Positions 61,338-64,000 of a stretch of 64,000 nt of DNA are shown here, one piece after another. The notes below the pieces were generated by a model that was not told where the DNA came from, made no database searches, and saw only the letters and a program-made list of their open reading frames with translations. Source of the DNA: Alphaproteobacteria bacterium (lineage in GTDB: Bacteria; Planctomycetota; Phycisphaerae; UBA1845); the NCBI GenBank assembly GCA_028285105.1, contig JANQQE010000032.1, positions 186,001-250,000 on the forward strand. Direction: 5' to 3'. Within the stretch, counting starts at the first letter, position 1; the number at the start of each line of letters is the position of its first letter. A program made the position numbers and the translations under genes.

Positions 61338-63740
61338 ATGTCCGCACAAGAACACAATCCGAATTCCGACAACCGTTCCACCATGAATGGCATGACCATC
61401 GGGGACTATGAAATCCTCGACGAGATTGGCCGCGGTGGCATGGGTGTGGTTTATCGTGCGCGGCAGCTTTCGCTCGATCGGATTGTGGCGTTGAAGATTC
61501 TGGCCTATGGACGGGGGCTCAGCGACCAAGCCGTGACACGCTTCCGGCGTGAAGCCCAGGCGACGGCGAAACTGCATCATCCGAATATTGTTCCTGTTTA
61601 CGATCAGGGCCAGCAGGACAATACGTATTTCTATGCGATGGAGTTGGTGTCAGGCACCAGTCTCTACGATGAGATCTGCCAGCTTCGACGCGGTGAAGGG
61701 CCCGGTGTGGCGGGTTCGCGCGACAAGAGTCCTTCTTCGAGCGATCCGCGATTGGCTGGCGGTTCGTCGGATATTCTGGCTGAGACGGAGCTGCTGGAGC
61801 GGCCCAGCCTCGACCAAACGCTCGATGCGCCCGGGCATCTGGTCGTCGATGATGGCCAAAGTAGATCGAGTTCGGGCTCGTTGTCGAAGATGGGTCCGGA
61901 CCCTTTTGTAAGTCACACCCCCGACTACTTCGATGACATCGCCAGGCAGACAAGGAGTGTGGCTGACGCTTTGGGATATGCACATCAGAACGGTGTGATT
62001 CACCGCGATATCAAGCCGCACAATCTCTTGTTTGGCAGTGGCAATCGACTGTGCCTCTCCGACTTCGGACTGGCGCGGATTGTGGAGCAACCAGGGGTCA
62101 CGCAGACGGGCGACTTTGTCGGTTCGCCGCTGTACATGTCGCCGGAACAGATTACCGGGAAGGGTGGCGAAGTTGGTGTTCGCAGCGATATCTACTCGCT
62201 TGGGGCGACGCTTTACGAATGGCTCACATTGCAGCCGCCGTTTCCGGGTACGACGCGCGAGCAGGTAATCAGTCGCGTGATTACCGAAGACCCGCCGTCA
62301 CCGCGCAGCATCAATCGACGCATTCCGATGGATTTGGAGACCATCTGCCTTAAAGCGCTGTCGCGCGATCCGGGGAAGCGATACACGTCGGCATGGGAAT
62401 TGCGCGACGATCTCGAGCGCTTCTTGAATCGCGGCGTCATCAAAGCCCGTCGTGCTGGTAAATTCGAAACGATTGGAAAGTCGATTTCGCGCAATCGAGT
62501 GGCAAGTGTTGTGTTTGTCGCTGCGATGCTCATTATGGTTTTGACATTTGCGCTGGTGAAGCAGAAGTCGGAAAAGACAACAGCAGAGAAAACAATCGCT
62601 GAAAAGGAGCAACTCGTCGAATCGGTTACCAAGAAGAACGAGCAACTGGAAGAGCAGATTCGCAAAGTTGAGAGTACCGATCCGATTTCCGAATCGATGC
62701 AACGCGGCGAGCAATTCGCGTCGATGTTTCGTGGGCCACTGGCGAGTTTGATGTCTACCGGTGAAAAGGAGTCGGATGCTCCTGTGACCGACAGTCAACG
62801 TATCGGGGCGCTATTCGTCGCGCGATTGCGGGAGTCCGAATTGAAGCGGTTTGCAGTTGTCGAACCGGGTACGATCCCGCCGGAGTCGCCTGACGGTTTG
62901 TACATTGCAGCGTTGGCGGAGGACAACGCGAAAGCGGCAGTTGCGAAACTCGATGAATCCCTTGGTCTGGACGCCGATCATAAGCAAGCCCATCTGCTGC
63001 GGGCGTGGCATCTGTGTCGGTTGGGTAATGTCGGTGCAATGCGTACCGACGTCAATGCGGTACTCGACAAGGCCCCGGATTCAGCTGAGGCGCTCTTGGC
63101 GCGGGCGGCAGTTCGATTCTTGCGCAACCGTCACAAGCTGGCGATCGACGATGCCGAGCAGGCGGCAACGCACTTGGGCGAAGATGCTCGCGCAGATCTG
63201 CTGAAGGGCTTGGCATTCGCGGGTATGGGGCGTTGGCAGGCGGCGCTAAACGCGATGAATCTGGTACTCATCATCGAACCGGACAATGTTCTTGCCCTCA
63301 TGGGGCGGGCAAAAGCGCTCTTCAACATTGGTCGTTACAGCCACGCAGTTGTTGATCTGAATCGTGTGATCGAACTGGAACCGAATCGTGCTGACGCCCT
63401 TGTGCTTCGAGGCGATTGTTACGAGAACATGGGCGAGTTTCGCTCGGCACAGATTGACTTTGCGGCGGCTATTCCGTTGTCCGATGTGATTACCACAGCC
63501 GACTTGACGAGAAAGTTGTTTGTCTTGTCCGGGAAAATGAAGGAACAAGGCAATCAGGATGAATCCGGTATTGCAAACTCAACTCAGGGCAAAGGCGATG
63601 CCGATTCCAGTCGTCCGAAGGTTCCCAGTCCAACCAACGAAGGGACGGTCAAGAGTCTTCTTGAAAAACTCCTTGGCGGGGCGAAAGAAAAAAAGAACGA
63701 ACTTCGCGGGTTGCGGATCAATGCACCGTTCAAACGCTAA
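61338..63740 (+). CDS. Transmembrane Ser/Thr protein kinase with TPR repeats
   Basis: 800 residues; AGGA lies 5 bases before the ATG. The Hanks-type kinase domain (about 22-365) has the P-loop IGRGGMGVVY (Gly31-Gly36), the ATP Lys53 in VALKIL, catalytic HRDIKPHN (His222, Asp224, Lys226) and the DFG of SDFGLARI, followed by GDFVGSPLYMSPEQ. Residues about 113-197, between the hinge and the catalytic loop, hold a Ser/Gly/Asp-rich insertion of about 85 residues not normal for the family. A membrane helix lies at about 388-408 (SVVFVAAMLIMVLTFALVK), then coiled coil (409-450) and TPR-type helices at about 545-710 (DNAKAAVAKLDESLGLDADH, ALNAMNLVLIIEPDNVLAL). The kinase faces the cytoplasm, the TPRs the other side. 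Confidence 0.9.
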   Translation: MSAQEHNPNSDNRSTMNGMTIGDYEILDEIGRGGMGVVYRARQLSLDRIVALKILAYGRGLSDQAVTRFRREAQATAKLHHPNIVPVYDQGQQDNTYFYAMELVSGTSLYDEICQLRRGEGPGVAGSRDKSPSSSDPRLAGGSSDILAETELLERPSLDQTLDAPGHLVVDDGQSRSSSGSLSKMGPDPFVSHTPDYFDDIARQTRSVADALGYAHQNGVIHRDIKPHNLLFGSGNRLCLSDFGLARIVEQPGVTQTGDFVGSPLYMSPEQITGKGGEVGVRSDIYSLGATLYEWLTLQPPFPGTTREQVISRVITEDPPSPRSINRRIPMDLETICLKALSRDPGKRYTSAWELRDDLERFLNRGVIKARRAGKFETIGKSISRNRVASVVFVAAMLIMVLTFALVKQKSEKTTAEKTIAEKEQLVESVTKKNEQLEEQIRKVESTDPISESMQRGEQFASMFRGPLASLMSTGEKESDAPVTDSQRIGALFVARLRESELKRFAVVEPGTIPPESPDGLYIAALAEDNAKAAVAKLDESLGLDADHKQAHLLRAWHLCRLGNVGAMRTDVNAVLDKAPDSAEALLARAAVRFLRNRHKLAIDDAEQAATHLGEDARADLLKGLAFAGMGRWQAALNAMNLVLIIEPDNVLALMGRAKALFNIGRYSHAVVDLNRVIELEPNRADALVLRGDCYENMGEFRSAQIDFAAAIPLSDVITTADLTRKLFVLSGKMKEQGNQDESGIANSTQGKGDADSSRPKVPSPTNEGTVKSLLEKLLGGAKEKKNELRGLRINAPFKR

Positions 63741-63761
63741 CTCAGTGTTCGCACCGCAGCC

Positions 63762-64000
63762 ATGACTCAATCCCCGAAAGGTGAAATCACCCAAGACGCC
63801 GAAGGGTTTCAAGTCGCAACGCGCACGTTTATTCCGGCGTATGAAATCTGGTTTACGTTCGATCGAAGTAGCGGACCGGGCGGACAAAACGTCAACAAGC
63901 GCAGCAGCCGCGTCACGCTTTGGTTCGATGTTGACGCAAGCCCATCACTAAGTCAGCCGCAAAAGCAACTGATCCACACCCAACTCAAAACGCGCATCAA
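63762..64000 (+). CDS. arfB: ArfB/YaeJ-like peptidyl-tRNA hydrolase, N-terminal fragment
   Basis: The frame opens at ATG 63762 and runs off the window at 64000 (79 codons seen). The GGQ motif lies at 40-42 in SGPGGQNVNKRSSRVTLWFD, which matches class I release-factor-type proteins without a codon-recognition domain (ArfB/YaeJ/ICT1). These enter a stalled ribosome and hydrolyse the peptidyl-tRNA. The start and the LPAYEI-like entry (IPAYEIWFTFDRS) are family-typical, although ArfB normally has fewer residues before the GGQ. It follows the kinase gene by 21 bases. Confidence 0.85.
   Translation, partial: MTQSPKGEITQDAEGFQVATRTFIPAYEIWFTFDRSSGPGGQNVNKRSSRVTLWFDVDASPSLSQPQKQLIHTQLKTRI

Noticed and set aside
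1-64000. tRNA, rRNA, CRISPR array, prophage or insertion sequence
   Set aside because: No tRNA T-loop and acceptor pairing, no regularly spaced repeats, and no transposase, integrase or phage structural gene were seen on either strand.

Overview
The window looks like chromosomal DNA of a Planctomycetota bacterium, most likely of the Phycisphaerae lineage; this is inferred from gene style, not from a marker gene. The clues are short membrane proteins with a CPxCGY zinc ribbon, dockerin/EF-hand loops on exported proteins, a large Cys-rich repeat protein with GACC repeats, long prepilin-leader proteins beside two GspE-type ATPases, and a transmembrane Hanks-type kinase with TPRs. Many starts show a GGAG or AGGA ribosome site, and some appear to be TTG. 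I found no rRNA, tRNA, CRISPR array, transposase or phage gene.

Left part (1-16.4 kb): the tail of an M20 peptidase is followed at once by a HutF-like deiminase. Next come two tandem zinc-ribbon membrane proteins bracketed by inverted copies of a 30-bp palindromic repeat, then an acidic coiled-coil protein, ThiE with an N-terminal duplicated domain, a KDPG-type aldolase, a fluoride channel and an orphan antitoxin-like gene. From 16.35 down to 8.27 kb one minus-strand run (glycosyltransferase, asnS, lipoprotein, guaB, lipoprotein, membrane protein, guaA) has gaps of 10-39 bp and one overlap, so it is probably an operon combining GMP synthesis with Asn-tRNA charging and envelope proteins.

Middle (16.5-46 kb): ribF, nrnA and an exported protein with a pseudopilin-like tail form a plus-strand unit. 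Two EF-hand exported proteins follow, then a minus-strand pyruvate phosphate dikinase with an unusual Lys/Arg-rich histone-like tail. From 26.3 to 42.0 kb lies a type II secretion or type IV pilus-like locus: two GspE/PilB ATPases, one GspF/PilC, five proteins with prepilin leaders and a very large GspK-like protein. No secretin, GspC, L or M, or prepilin peptidase gene is present here. A 1169-residue Cys-rich protein with 18 repeats and four calcium-loop motifs follows it, behind a promoter and a foldable leader, and ends at a strong terminator.

Right part (46-64 kb): a von Willebrand A protein with a Cys/His cluster, ispG, an LPP20/FlgT-like exported protein, a polytopic glycosyltransferase-like protein, a DUF4139 protein, three more zinc-ribbon membrane proteins, a Cys-containing exported protein, tsaB, a ClC channel with CBS domains, a gamma-carbonic-anhydrase-like protein, a Ser/Thr kinase and the start of an ArfB-like GGQ-domain protein.

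The most unusual observations are the histone-like tail on PPDK, the two mirror-image architectures of the zinc-ribbon family (one pair flanked by inverted repeats), the Cys-rich repeat protein with its structured leader, the Cys/His cluster of the vWA protein, and the pseudopilin-like domain moved to the C-terminus of a signal-peptide protein.
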